This document shows positions 1-8,131 of a DNA stretch of 64,000 bases, piece by piece. The position numbers and the translations under genes are program-made. The notes below the pieces were generated by a model. That model was given only the letters and a program-made list of their open reading frames with translations. It made no database searches and had not been told where the DNA came from. The stretch's first letter is position 1. Each line of letters starts with the position of its first letter. Source of the stretch: Methanobacterium_B sp963703015 (GTDB lineage Archaea > Methanobacteriota > Methanobacteria > Methanobacteriales > Methanobacteriaceae). The stretch lies in NCBI GenBank assembly GCA_963703015.1, contig OY969779.1, positions 620,001-684,000 on the forward strand, written 5' to 3'.

Positions 1-340
1 GGTTGAGTAGTTCTTCTAGAACAACTGCGTTGTTATGATCTTCGTCCTTTGCAGAGTAAAGGAGTGTGACTTTTTTATGGAACTTGTCCATGGTTTTCAG
101 TTGTTTTAAAAGATCCTTTTTTTCATGAAGTTCTTTAAGGTACTTGGTTTTAAATTCTGGCCATTTATCGAGTTCATGACCGTACCATGTTCTCAGTTCG
201 TTTGAAGGTGCAATTTCCTTGATCCAACCGTCGAGTTTTGCCCTCTCCTTTGAAACTCCCCTGGGCCATAATCTGTCCACAAGAATTCTGTATCCATCTT
301 CTTTATCAGGTTCTTCATATATCCTTTTGACTTTGAACAT
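1..340 (-). CDS. DUF488 family protein (YeaO-like), 3' end cut by window edge
   Basis: The first 113 codons are readable from an ATG preceded by CAGGTGAAAC; the stop lies outside the window. The start MFKVKRIYEEP, the motif DRLWPRGVSKE near residue 22, and the later segment VTLLYSAKDEDHNNA are the hallmarks of the DUF488/YeaO family. The biochemical role of these small cytoplasmic proteins is not settled. The gene ends a minus-strand pair with the HEAT-like gene upstream (72 bases apart). Family assignment is firm; function is unknown. Confidence 0.85.
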   Translation of the reverse strand, partial: MFKVKRIYEEPDKEDGYRILVDRLWPRGVSKERAKLDGWIKEIAPSNELRTWYGHELDKWPEFKTKYLKELHEKKDLLKQLKTMDKFHKKVTLLYSAKDEDHNNAVVLEELLN

Positions 341-412
341 GTTTCACCTGATAGTATTATGTTTTTTATGACTAATAATTATTTTTTTTTATTGAAAGTT
401 GTTTAGTTCAGT

Positions 413-1036
413 TTATAAATCAATGAAACATCTGTCAACATAACATTTTGCTGCTGAACGTGTTCTTGAACTTGAACTGTTTAACTGTGACTTGATAAAT
501 TTTTCTATCATTGTTTTGTCCCTGGGATCTGAAGGAATTTTTCTGAGGGTTTCTATCACGTAAACCTTGAGGAGATCATTCTGTCTTCCTTTAAATGTTT
601 CATCCGTACTTAGTAGTTTAGAAATTATTTCGGATCTGAGTTCTGGTTTGTTTTCTATTAGTTTTCCAGAGTTCAATATGACGTGGGATGCTGGTAGGGT
701 TTTTTCACCGCCAAGTATGTTGAAGTAATCATCGAAAATGGTTTCAAACTTATTTTCTGTGTCTGAAGCTGTTAAATTTGCTAATAGATATATTGCAACA
801 TATTGTTCGTTAGAATTGTTGCTTATTAACATTTCATGTATGTAATCCCATTTAGGATACAATAAATCTCCATTTTTCTCTGCCACCACCATGAGAGCAT
901 TGAATGAATTATTTCGCACTGTTTTATCCTTGGATCTTATGCCCTTTATCAGTTCATTGAATAGTTCTGTGTTGTTTAAACTTTCAAGGGCTAATTTTTT
1001 AGTGTCAGCACCAGTTTCTTCCAGATCGTAATCCAT
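413..1036 (-). CDS. HEAT/ARM-repeat-like hypothetical protein
   Basis: This 207-residue soluble protein appears all-helical. It has repeated paired-helix stretches of about 35-40 residues, for example around KTVRNNSFNALMVVAEKNGD and NEQYVAIYLLANL, as in HEAT/ARM alpha-solenoids that mediate protein-protein contacts. No catalytic motif, signal peptide or membrane segment is visible. The ATG is preceded by AAGGTGGT at a good distance. It may be co-transcribed with the DUF488 gene downstream. The fold call is inferred from the hydrophobic pattern; the partner and role are unknown. Confidence 0.6.
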   Translation of the reverse strand: MDYDLEETGADTKKLALESLNNTELFNELIKGIRSKDKTVRNNSFNALMVVAEKNGDLLYPKWDYIHEMLISNNSNEQYVAIYLLANLTASDTENKFETIFDDYFNILGGEKTLPASHVILNSGKLIENKPELRSEIISKLLSTDETFKGRQNDLLKVYVIETLRKIPSDPRDKTMIEKFIKSQLNSSSSRTRSAAKCYVDRCFIDL

Positions 1037-1058
1037 TTTACCACCTTAACTATGATTG

Positions 1059-1250
1059 TTATTTAAATTCTTTAGGTTTTACTGCACTGTATGTTTTTCC
1101 ATGGTAGTTAAATATGGGTACCATGACTTTAAATGGACACATGGAAGCACAACGCATACAATACTCACAGTTATTTCCAATTAAAGGATATTCATCCTTT
1201 TTTATATTGTTTGTTGGACAGATATCCCTTCATATCCTGCATTTGTCGTG
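1059..1250 (-). pseudogene. C-terminal ferredoxin half of a decayed EFR1-type flavodoxin-ferredoxin gene
   Basis: Read on the minus strand, 64 codons give a recognisable ferredoxin end: HDKCRI, then a TGA stop, then RDICPTNNI, and about 20 residues later NCEYCMRCASMCPFKV, a complete CxxCxxCxxxCP 4Fe-4S site, ending in a TAA. The TGA falls exactly where the third cysteine of the first cluster belongs, and no open frame or start continues upstream. This is the tail of an EFR1-family protein. The matching flavodoxin N-terminus is found on the same strand at about 3362-3637, in the order expected for one gene broken apart. The plus-strand reading over this stretch is a shadow. Confidence 0.7.
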
Positions 1251-1504
1251 TATTTTTATTCATGCTTTTTTTTATATTTTTTTTATTTATTAATAGAAAA
1301 ATATTAAATTCATTAAACGAATTTTTTGGAGTCCTTCACGAGCGCTACTGAGTTAAATAGCTTGATTCTGGGGATGGAACAAATTATTCCTAATCCTAAG
1401 TGAAAATCCAATTTATAGTTTCATTACGCAAAGTTTAAATAATAAAACTTTTACATAAAACTTTGTAATTCCAAAAAGCAATAATTTGCTAATCGAGGTT
1501 TAAA

Positions 1505-1843
1505 ATGAAAAAAGAATTTTCTCTTCTTATAACTGTTTCATTAATAATTTTTGCAATGATATCTGGAGCAACTGCTGTTTCTTCAGGAACACAAGCCAGT
1601 GCTATTGATAAACATATAGCGATGAAGTTAAACACTCAAATAACAATTGAAAATAATTATTCGGGTCTAGGTTTGTCACTAAGTAGTTTAAATTATGATC
1701 ACAATTATTTCCAAGAAGAAAAGACAAATTTAGGTATAGTTTTAACTGCAATAAAAAAAGGAAAAACGACGATATCATTAGATATAATAAACGAACAGAC
1801 TGGAGATCTGAGCAGATATAACACAGATGTTGCAATATACTAA
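1505..1843 (+). CDS. small secreted hypothetical protein
   Basis: The 112-residue product opens with a clear signal peptide: MKK, a hydrophobic stretch to about residue 20, and a likely cut after the A-T-A region near residue 24. The mature part is about 85 residues, has no cysteine, and is rich in Asn, Thr and Ser. Alternating hydrophobic residues suggest a small beta-sandwich, but I recognise no family. GAGGTTTAAA precedes the ATG. It is the first of three small plus-strand genes between the two halves of the broken EFR1 gene, so it may have arrived with the inserted segment. Confidence 0.65.
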   Translation: MKKEFSLLITVSLIIFAMISGATAVSSGTQASAIDKHIAMKLNTQITIENNYSGLGLSLSSLNYDHNYFQEEKTNLGIVLTAIKKGKTTISLDIINEQTGDLSRYNTDVAIY

Positions 1844-2047
1844 GTGGAGCATTAAAACAAGATAGTTTCATTTTTCAATAACTAATTTAGGAGAAAAATA
1901 TTTTTTTAATTTTTATATTACGTCTGTGCTTTACTATGTCTTTACCATTTAGTATGGCGGCTAATGACTATTGGTATCATAATGTATTTGGTTGGTACAA
2001 ATTGTGTGGATGGAAATGGGTGTTAAATTTTTTTTAAAGGGGATAAT

Positions 2048-2512
2048 ATGGAAAAAAAGAGCAAATTAATCATTGTATTGGCGGTTGTAGTTTTAGTTTT
2101 GTCTTCAATATATTTTATATTACCTTACATAACAACAAGTGAAAAGAGTACTTTTTCTCCCATACTTAACGGAGACGAATTATCTATCTATCAGAATTCA
2201 TGTAGTGAGATGGATATTTCACAAGCAATTAACAATCCCTCTACTTTAAATGGTCAAAAAATCATGGTAAAAGGCCAAATAACAAAAATAGAAAAGTTTC
2301 AACAATTCGATAAAAATCGTACATATATTGAAATGATTGTTTCCAACAGCTCTCCCCTATTCTATGTAATTGTATCTTATGCAGACGTTACATCATTCAA
2401 TGTGGGAAATAACATAACAGTATATGGTAATTGTGAATATCCTGTTAAAACTTCGGTTACTCCGGAATTAGCTAATAAAGATTTAATAAAAATAAACGCA
2501 GTTCATATGTAA
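2048..2512 (+). CDS. membrane-anchored protein with probable OB-fold domain
   Basis: The 154-residue product has an N-terminal membrane anchor (about residues 6-28) followed by an extracytoplasmic domain. Residues about 65-145 (NGQKIMVKGQITKIEKF, then IEMIVSNS, FYVIVSY, NNITVYGNCEY) have the five-strand rhythm of an OB-fold like those of bacterial NirD/YgiW-type or cytochrome-maturation proteins. This is a fold guess from pattern, not a family identification. The SD site AAGGGGAT lies just before the ATG. Second of three small accessory genes between the EFR1 halves. Confidence 0.65.
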   Translation: MEKKSKLIIVLAVVVLVLSSIYFILPYITTSEKSTFSPILNGDELSIYQNSCSEMDISQAINNPSTLNGQKIMVKGQITKIEKFQQFDKNRTYIEMIVSNSSPLFYVIVSYADVTSFNVGNNITVYGNCEYPVKTSVTPELANKDLIKINAVHM

Positions 2513-2710
2513 AGTGATTAAAAACTTTATTTAATTCAAATACAAGCCTATAACAGATAAAAAAGCATAGTAGCTGCATTTTAATTGGAAATAAAGCAAA
2601 TAATATCCATGGAACTTAAAAAACAGAGTTTTTCAAAAGGCATCTACACAAAACAATTCTGTGAGGCCCCATATTTTTTTCTTCTTTTTTTAAAAAATGG
2701 GTAGTATATC

Positions 2711-3043
2711 ATGAAATATAAAGAAAGGACATTTAAAAATATAAAACTTTTATTTTCAAAAGAAGGATATAACACAGCTTTTAATAAAGATTATCCTGGA
2801 TTTGAAGATTGTATCATCCCTAACGAAAAAAGACGGACAACAGGCGAAGGATACTTCTTATCAATAGAATATGTCATAATCCCTGCTTCTATCATATTAT
2901 CCCTATCTTCATTAATCTTCACGGGATCTAAAAGTTTAATATATATTCCTCTAATCTTCAGCTTCCTAATTTTAGTACTTATCACAAATACTATTAAAAT
3001 TAGAACAAATGTCGATAAATATAGATTTAACGACCTGTTGTAA
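2711..3043 (+). CDS. small two-TM membrane protein, hypothetical
   Basis: This is a 110-residue product with a basic N-terminal half (about residues 1-47) and two adjacent membrane segments (about 50-70 and 76-95), ending in a short charged tail. No known family is recognised. The SD before the ATG is weak (GGGTAG). It is the third small gene of the segment between the EFR1 halves. The reverse-strand reading over the same bases lacks a start context and is treated as a shadow. That it is coding rests on the clear membrane-helix pattern. Confidence 0.5.
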   Translation: MKYKERTFKNIKLLFSKEGYNTAFNKDYPGFEDCIIPNEKRRTTGEGYFLSIEYVIIPASIILSLSSLIFTGSKSLIYIPLIFSFLILVLITNTIKIRTNVDKYRFNDLL

Positions 3044-3361
3044 TAGGTTCCCCAGCAGCCCGTAGTTGCTGAAAAGGTTTATACATAGATATTTCTTGTT
3101 AAAAAGAAAATCTGTGTCTGAAATAAGAATAAAATTAAATTCACGAAATAATATTAGTTTAATAGGTAGAAATTTGGAGTGTATCTATTTAAACAAGTCA
3201 GGAAATTTGGGTTTCAGTGAAAAATCCGACGCATAGTTTGTGGTAACATTGGTGTGGATGAAGAAAAATGTATAAAAAAAATGCCAAGACTGGTTTAACT
3301 AAAAGATATAAGAAAAATGAATTAAAGTTCTCAAATTCATCTGATGTAAATAGAAGACGTG

Positions 3362-3637
3362 TGCTTCAATGTATTTCCAATATAATGAATATTTCTGTTC
3401 CATCAACATTTGGAAGTTCGTTTATAAATTTCCACACCAAATCATATGTAGAAAGGACTGCAACAGAAAACCCAAGTCCTATTGTACATCCGGTATTCAC
3501 ATCATCAAGCAGAATTTTCAATCCTTTTCAAATTAACTTCATGTACCTTAGATTGGAATACTTAGACATTTTTCTTGCAACAAGTAGGGTGTTGCCAGTT
3601 CCACTAAAGAAATAGAAATCAATACAATTGGTTCATA
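3362..3637 (-). pseudogene. N-terminal flavodoxin half of a decayed EFR1-type gene
   Basis: Minus-strand translation gives IDFYFFSGTGNTLLVARKMSK, the FMN phosphate-binding loop of an EFR1-type flavodoxin. An in-frame TGA follows, then GLKILLDDVNTGCTIGLGFSVAVLS and STYDLVWKFINELPNVDGTE, which match the next conserved strands of that family. After about residue 85 the frame breaks, and there is no intact start codon. The ferredoxin C-terminus of the same protein type lies about 2.1 kb further along on the same strand (1059-1250), and the central part is missing. The plus-strand reading of this region is only its antisense shadow. Confidence 0.7.
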
Positions 3638-4032
3638 ATTATGGTTTAGAAAGTTGGTAATTAATATTTTTTTTGGATGGATCAGACTTTTTCCAAGGAA
3701 TTATGAAAATTTTAGCCCAATAAAATAGGGTTAAAACCAGTTTTTATAGGACAAAATATAGAATTTGACCTAAAAAATACTCATCAATACTAGATTTTTT
3801 AATACATGGTTCATTCTCTTTAATCCAAAGACATAAAGACATAAATTATCCTTTGAAATCATTTTAAATCCTTTATTTCAGGTTTTAATATAATATTATC
3901 AAAGTATATACCATAGTTTGGACAAACACATTTTTAGAAAAAAATTGAAAAAAAGTTTTCCTTTGAATGATTTGTAGATTTTTTTTAAAATTAATTAATT
4001 CTTAAACAAATCTTAAATAAGAATATAATATT
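3638..4032. other. AT-rich intergenic stretch, no gene seen
   Basis: About 400 bases upstream of the broken EFR1 gene and of the coiled-coil gene. Both strands have frequent stops, and I see no RNA gene. The T-rich block around 3960-3990 may hold the promoter of the coiled-coil gene. Confidence 0.5.
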
Positions 4033-4044
4033 GGAGAGGATAGT

Positions 4045-4545
4045 ATTAGTGATTTAAACGAATTTTTAGAAGATTCGGGTAAAATTGAAGTTATTAACAA
4101 TTTTGACCAAAAAATTTCTAATTTTGAAAATGAATTAAAAACCCTTGAATCTGAGAGAAATAAATTTCTAATTATAGTTTCTGAGGAAGAGAAAAAAATT
4201 GAAGATCTGGAATCTGAAACATCCGATAAAGATGTTGATAAATCAATAAGTAAATGTAACCAGGAATTAGAAAAAATTGGAGTTCAAGTGTCTGACTTGG
4301 ATATTAAAATATCTGAAAAAACAGTGACCCTCAAAGAGCTTCAGACTGAAAGGGATGAAGTGGTAAAAAAGAGTTTAATGATGCTCCATTCAAGTTTAAA
4401 AAAGGAACATCAAAGGGCAGATAAGGAACATGCCCGCTACGTAGAGCTTTACACTAAAGAAAGAGCTAAGAAACATGAAATTGAGCGTAAAATGATGAAT
4501 CTTAAGATGATGGTTTACCATAATTATGGTTTAAGGCTGGTTTAA
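4045..4545 (+). CDS. coiled-coil protein with apparent ATT start
   Basis: The frame is open from 4021 to the stop at 4543-4545, but it has no ATG, GTG or TTG before the GTG at 4288. A strong SD (GGAGAGGA, 4033-4040) sits four bases before an ATT at 4045, which would give (M)SDLNEFLEDSGKIEV and a 166-residue product. The protein is nearly all heptad-like: Lys/Glu-rich coiled coil from about residue 20 to 150, soluble, no signal. Starting at 4288 would discard half of a continuous coiled coil. Either ATT is used as start or an ATG has mutated. Its stop overlaps the stop of the convergent DUF2098 gene. Function unknown. Confidence 0.65.
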   Translation: MSDLNEFLEDSGKIEVINNFDQKISNFENELKTLESERNKFLIIVSEEEKKIEDLESETSDKDVDKSISKCNQELEKIGVQVSDLDIKISEKTVTLKELQTERDEVVKKSLMMLHSSLKKEHQRADKEHARYVELYTKERAKKHEIERKMMNLKMMVYHNYGLRLV

Positions 4546-4919
4546 CCTCCACCATCACAGAGTTCATTGCTCATATCTACATTTTCAAATTTAGTTTTAG
4601 ATCTTTGAACCTTACCTTTAACATCTTCTTTTTCATTTCCCTTTTCTGATTTGAAAATGGTATGATTCTTGATCCTGAGGTAATCTTCTTCCTTTATAAC
4701 TTCAAGAGCATCTGTTTTGTACCATAGTTCAGTTGTGTCTAAAAGAACCCAATTTCCTTCATCATCAGATCTTAGGTTGGTTACTTCACCTGTACTGCCT
4801 GTACCTGTGTATCTTACATGATTTCCCTTAGTTATTGTTATTCCCCTCACATCTTCCAAAATTCTCACCCCTATGATTTTTTTTGGCCATTTTTTTAAGG
4901 AATATTCAATCAATATCAA
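4542..4919 (-). CDS. DUF2098 family protein
   Basis: The product has up to 125 residues; residues about 27-80 (ITKGNHVRYTGTGSTGEVTN, then WVLLDTTELWYKTDALEVI) match the archaeal DUF2098 pattern, a small SH3-like beta-barrel found mainly in methanogens. The acidic/basic C-terminal tail is probably disordered. The start overlaps the end of the PRC-barrel gene by 14 bases, so the two are likely co-translated. A downstream start near residue 18 is possible. No function has been established for the family. Confidence 0.7.
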   Translation of the reverse strand: MILIEYSLKKWPKKIIGVRILEDVRGITITKGNHVRYTGTGSTGEVTNLRSDDEGNWVLLDTTELWYKTDALEVIKEEDYLRIKNHTIFKSEKGNEKEDVKGKVQRSKTKFENVDMSNELCDGGG

Positions 4920-5139
4920 GATCTTCCTTTGAAAGGTTCAGGAGAAGGTAATCTCCCATGACATTAACATCAGATGGTTTGATCTGGGCATCTTTCCTTC
5001 GTATTCCAAATTCACCCGTTGATATGGATATAAAATTAATTACCCCTTCTTCAGGGTTTATTAACATGTCGGAAATCTTTCCTATTTCAAATCCGTTTTT
5101 GTCTAACACTCTTGTTCCTAGAAATTCACTAACGTTCAT
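4906..5139 (-). CDS. PRC-barrel domain protein
   Basis: From the ATG at 5139 (preceded by AGGTGTTTCA) this is a 77-residue protein made of a single PRC-barrel: MNVSEFLGTRVLDKNGFEIG, then KISDMLINPEEGVINFISIS, and the closing strand GDYLLLNLSKEDL. A longer reading to 5175 adds 12 residues that do not belong to the domain. Stand-alone archaeal PRC-barrels are thought to act as adaptor or RNA-associated modules. It overlaps the DUF2098 gene and is divergent from the site-2 protease gene. Confidence 0.8.
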   Translation of the reverse strand: MNVSEFLGTRVLDKNGFEIGKISDMLINPEEGVINFISISTGEFGIRRKDAQIKPSDVNVMGDYLLLNLSKEDLDID

Positions 5140-5291
5140 TGAAACACCTAAATATATATTTGTTTTTTGATTCACATTAATTTTTTTTACCTAAATAACC
5201 TTGAGGATCAATTAAGGTATGTTCCTATTAATAGTTTCCTCACACAATAATATGATATAGAAAAAAAAAGTTTTGAGGTGACCATCTGAAA

Positions 5292-6359
5292 ATGAAGTAC
5301 TCCTTTAAAATATTCAGTATTTTTGGTATACCAGTTGAATTACATATTTCATTCCTTGTTTTAATCATCCTCATCTACATCGTTGCTTTGCTTAATCTAG
5401 TTTCCTACGTGACCATTTTAACTGCTATTTTAATCACACTCATATTCGTTTCTGTGGTAATACACGAACTAGCCCATTGTTACATTGCAAAACGTTACAA
5501 TATTGGTATTGACAGAATAGTTCTTCTACCCATAGGCGGTATTTCTGAGATGGAAGAAATTCCCAAGGATCCTTCAAAGGAATTGAGAATAGCCCTTGCA
5601 GGTCCTGTTTCCAACCTGATAATTGGGGGAATTTGTTATATTATATTGATTCTAAGTCTGGCTTACATTTCAAAAACCATTCAAGGAGCAATTTACTACT
5701 TCGTACTCGTGAATATTCTACTGGGATTTTTCAACCTTTTACCTGCCTTTCCAATGGACGGTGGAAGGATATTGCGGGCTTTTCTTGCCGAAAGAATGAA
5801 CTTTATAGAGGCCACCAAATTATCTGCAAGCATTGGGAAACAGCTGGCGATAGTAATGGCAATAGTTGGGGTTTTCTTTAACTTTCTACTGATACTCGTG
5901 GCCATCTACGTGTACCTCGGTGCCCAAGCAGAGTATCAAACAGTGTTGTTATCAACCCTCCTTGAAAATGATAAGGTCAAAGATGTGATGACAACAGATG
6001 TTCACACAGTTAAACCAGAGAGCACTGTGAAGGAAACCTTGAAGATCATGTTTAAAGAAAAGCACATGGGTTACCCAGTAACAGATGATGGTAATCTAAT
6101 TGGAATCGTAACCTTCCATGATCTTTCAAAGATCCCAGAAAATGAAAGGGATACACAGATCAAAGACATCATGACCCATAACCTTGTTGTATCTGATCCA
6201 GAAGAAAGTCTGATGGCAACACTTGAAAAACTTAACAGAAATCGGATTGGAAGGGTTCCTGTTGTTTCAGAAAACAGACTCGTTGGCATCGTATCTAAAA
6301 CAGATCTTACCACTGTTCTTGAGAGGAAGCAAAGTTTGCTTGAAAAACAGGAAAACTAG
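5292..6359 (+). CDS. site-2 protease family (M50) metalloprotease with CBS pair
   Basis: This 355-residue intramembrane zinc protease has several membrane segments in the first 215 residues, the zinc motif HELAH at about residue 58, and the second metal-site motif FNLLPAFPMDGGR near 150. Two CBS domains follow (about 228-285 and 293-350: VMTTDVHTVKPE and IMTHNLVVSDPE). This is the SpoIVFB/Rv-type S2P architecture, where CBS domains sense adenine nucleotides. It would cleave membrane-embedded substrates such as anchored regulators; no partner is evident. GAGGTGACCATCTGAAA precedes the ATG. Assignment is firm; the substrate is unknown. Confidence 0.92.
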   Translation: MKYSFKIFSIFGIPVELHISFLVLIILIYIVALLNLVSYVTILTAILITLIFVSVVIHELAHCYIAKRYNIGIDRIVLLPIGGISEMEEIPKDPSKELRIALAGPVSNLIIGGICYIILILSLAYISKTIQGAIYYFVLVNILLGFFNLLPAFPMDGGRILRAFLAERMNFIEATKLSASIGKQLAIVMAIVGVFFNFLLILVAIYVYLGAQAEYQTVLLSTLLENDKVKDVMTTDVHTVKPESTVKETLKIMFKEKHMGYPVTDDGNLIGIVTFHDLSKIPENERDTQIKDIMTHNLVVSDPEESLMATLEKLNRNRIGRVPVVSENRLVGIVSKTDLTTVLERKQSLLEKQEN

Positions 6360-6479
6360 ACCCTGCTCAATTTTATTGTAGGGTATGAAAAAAATAGTCT
6401 CAAACCAATAAAAGAAACTAGTTATTGGATACATTACTAAAATATTACTATACAAGGAAACAATTTTGTGGAGATATTC

Positions 6480-8108
6480 ATGGAAGACGCATGCAGATTT
6501 ATCATAGATGAAATACTTGCAGGCAAAATTAACAGTAAACGAGACCTTGAAAAGGTTAAGTTACAGGCCTGTAGAGACTTCAAATTAATGGAATTTATGA
6601 GTAATTCATTGATACTTGAGAAGGCTAGTCCTGAGGAAAGGAAGATTTTAGCCCCTATTATCCGGAAAAAACCTACCAGAACCATATCTGGTGTTGCTGT
6701 GGTGGCTGTTATGTGCAAACCACATAAATGTCCCCATGGAAGGTGCACCTACTGTCCTGAAAGTGAAGTGGCACCACCAAGTTACACAGGAGAAGAACCA
6801 GCAGCACTCAGGGCAAGGATGTATGAATTTGATCCCTACATGCAGACCTACAACAGGCTGTTACAACTTGAAAGTATTGGACATCCCATTGACAAAGTTG
6901 AACTCATTGTAATGGGAGGCACATTTCCATCCTACAACCTATGTTATCAGGAATGGTTCATTACCAAATGTTTAAGGGCAATGAACGACTTTGGATTGGA
7001 AAGTCATGACACAAGGGTGAAGATCAGGAAAACTGGAGAGTTAAATGTACCTAAAGACTTCGTGTACCTCAAAGATGCTCAGATAAAAAATGAACTATCC
7101 AGTATTAGATGTGTGGGTATGACCTTTGAAACTCGGCCTGACTACGCAAAAATTGAAGATATCGATCGGATGCTTAACATGGGAGTTACAAGGGTTGAAC
7201 TTGGTGTTCAAACCATATACAACTTCATATATAAGAGAATTGAAAGGGGTCACAGGGTGGAGGATACAGTTAAATCAGCCCAGTATCTTAGGGACTCCGG
7301 AATCAAAGTAGCGTTTCATATGATGCCTGGACTTTTCTCAGACCCTGATCGTGATATGAGAATATTTCACAGGCTCTTTGAAGATGAAAAATTCAGACCA
7401 GACATGATCAAGATATATCCATGTCTGGTAACCAAGGGCTCAAAACTCTACGACCTATGGAAAGCTGGAGATTATGAACCCTACAGCACCGAAGATGCAG
7501 TTGATTTAATAGTTAAAGTGAAGAAAATGCTTCCAAAATGGGTAAGGACCATGAGGATACAGCGGGACATTCCTTCACAGCTTATTGAAGCTGGTGTAAA
7601 AAAATCCAACCTTGGAGAACTGGTTTACAACAGGTTGGAAGGGGAAGGTGTGAACTGTAAATGTATCCGCTGTCGTGAAGTTGGACATAGGGCCGCCATG
7701 GGAGTAACTCCAGATTTTCACAATGTTGACCTGGTTAAAACAGAGTACAATGCTGCTGGAGGACGTGAAATATTCCTTTCACAAGAAGATCTGAGCCAAG
7801 ACATTTTAATGGGATTTTTAAGGCTGAGAATACCCTCTGAAAATGCCCATAGAGTTGAGATTGACGATAAAACAGCACTCATAAGGGAGCTGCATGTCTA
7901 CGGTCAAATGGCAGAGATTGGACAGAAGAGTGATGAACTGTACCAGCACATGGGATTCGGTGAACAGTTACTTCAGGAAGCTGAGAGGGTAGCGTCTGAA
8001 GAATTCGACATGAAAAAACTCCTAATCATCAGTGGTTTGGGAGCTAGAGATTACTACAGAAAATTTGGATATGAATTAGAAGGACCCTACATGTCTAAAA
8101 AGATTTAA
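6480..8108 (+). CDS. elp3: tRNA uridine-34 modification enzyme Elp3 (radical SAM + acetyltransferase)
   Basis: Elp3 makes the carboxymethyl group at C5 of wobble uridine in tRNA from acetyl-CoA and a radical SAM reaction. The 542-residue protein shows the cluster motif CKPHKCPHGRCTYCPES at about residue 78, radical-SAM core strands (ELIVMGGTFPS, TRPDY, VELGVQT), and a C-terminal GNAT domain from about residue 430 with MGFGEQLLQEAERVA. The ATG at 6480 follows GGAGATATTC; a GTG 12 bases upstream lies at the SD itself and is rejected. It is followed after 23 bases by deoC on the same strand. As in other archaea, no Elp1 or Elp2 is nearby. Confidence 0.95.
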   Translation: MEDACRFIIDEILAGKINSKRDLEKVKLQACRDFKLMEFMSNSLILEKASPEERKILAPIIRKKPTRTISGVAVVAVMCKPHKCPHGRCTYCPESEVAPPSYTGEEPAALRARMYEFDPYMQTYNRLLQLESIGHPIDKVELIVMGGTFPSYNLCYQEWFITKCLRAMNDFGLESHDTRVKIRKTGELNVPKDFVYLKDAQIKNELSSIRCVGMTFETRPDYAKIEDIDRMLNMGVTRVELGVQTIYNFIYKRIERGHRVEDTVKSAQYLRDSGIKVAFHMMPGLFSDPDRDMRIFHRLFEDEKFRPDMIKIYPCLVTKGSKLYDLWKAGDYEPYSTEDAVDLIVKVKKMLPKWVRTMRIQRDIPSQLIEAGVKKSNLGELVYNRLEGEGVNCKCIRCREVGHRAAMGVTPDFHNVDLVKTEYNAAGGREIFLSQEDLSQDILMGFLRLRIPSENAHRVEIDDKTALIRELHVYGQMAEIGQKSDELYQHMGFGEQLLQEAERVASEEFDMKKLLIISGLGARDYYRKFGYELEGPYMSKKI

Positions 8109-8131
8109 TGGAGTAATGGAGTTGGTTTAAT

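Noticed and set aside
1218..1230. TGA as a selenocysteine codon in the ferredoxin remnant
   Set aside because: Further stops, no start and the separation from the N-terminal half show decay. I see no selenoprotein signal, and Methanobacteriales of this type are not known to use selenocysteine broadly.
1133..1351. 72-codon plus-strand frame with a hydrophobic stretch
   Set aside because: It covers, on the other strand, the ferredoxin remnant with a full CxxCxxCxxxCP site, has no SD and consists of T-rich sequence that gives Phe and Leu by chance.
3246..3302. Short plus-strand reading with VDEEKCIKK, like a ferredoxin start
   Set aside because: Only about 15 codons are readable, the cluster motif is not completed, and a stop follows at once. 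Too little to support a remnant.
3268..3615. 115-codon plus-strand frame
   Set aside because: It is antisense to the flavodoxin half (FSGTGNT and GLGFSVAVLS on the minus strand) and shows a Ser/Pro-rich shadow composition.
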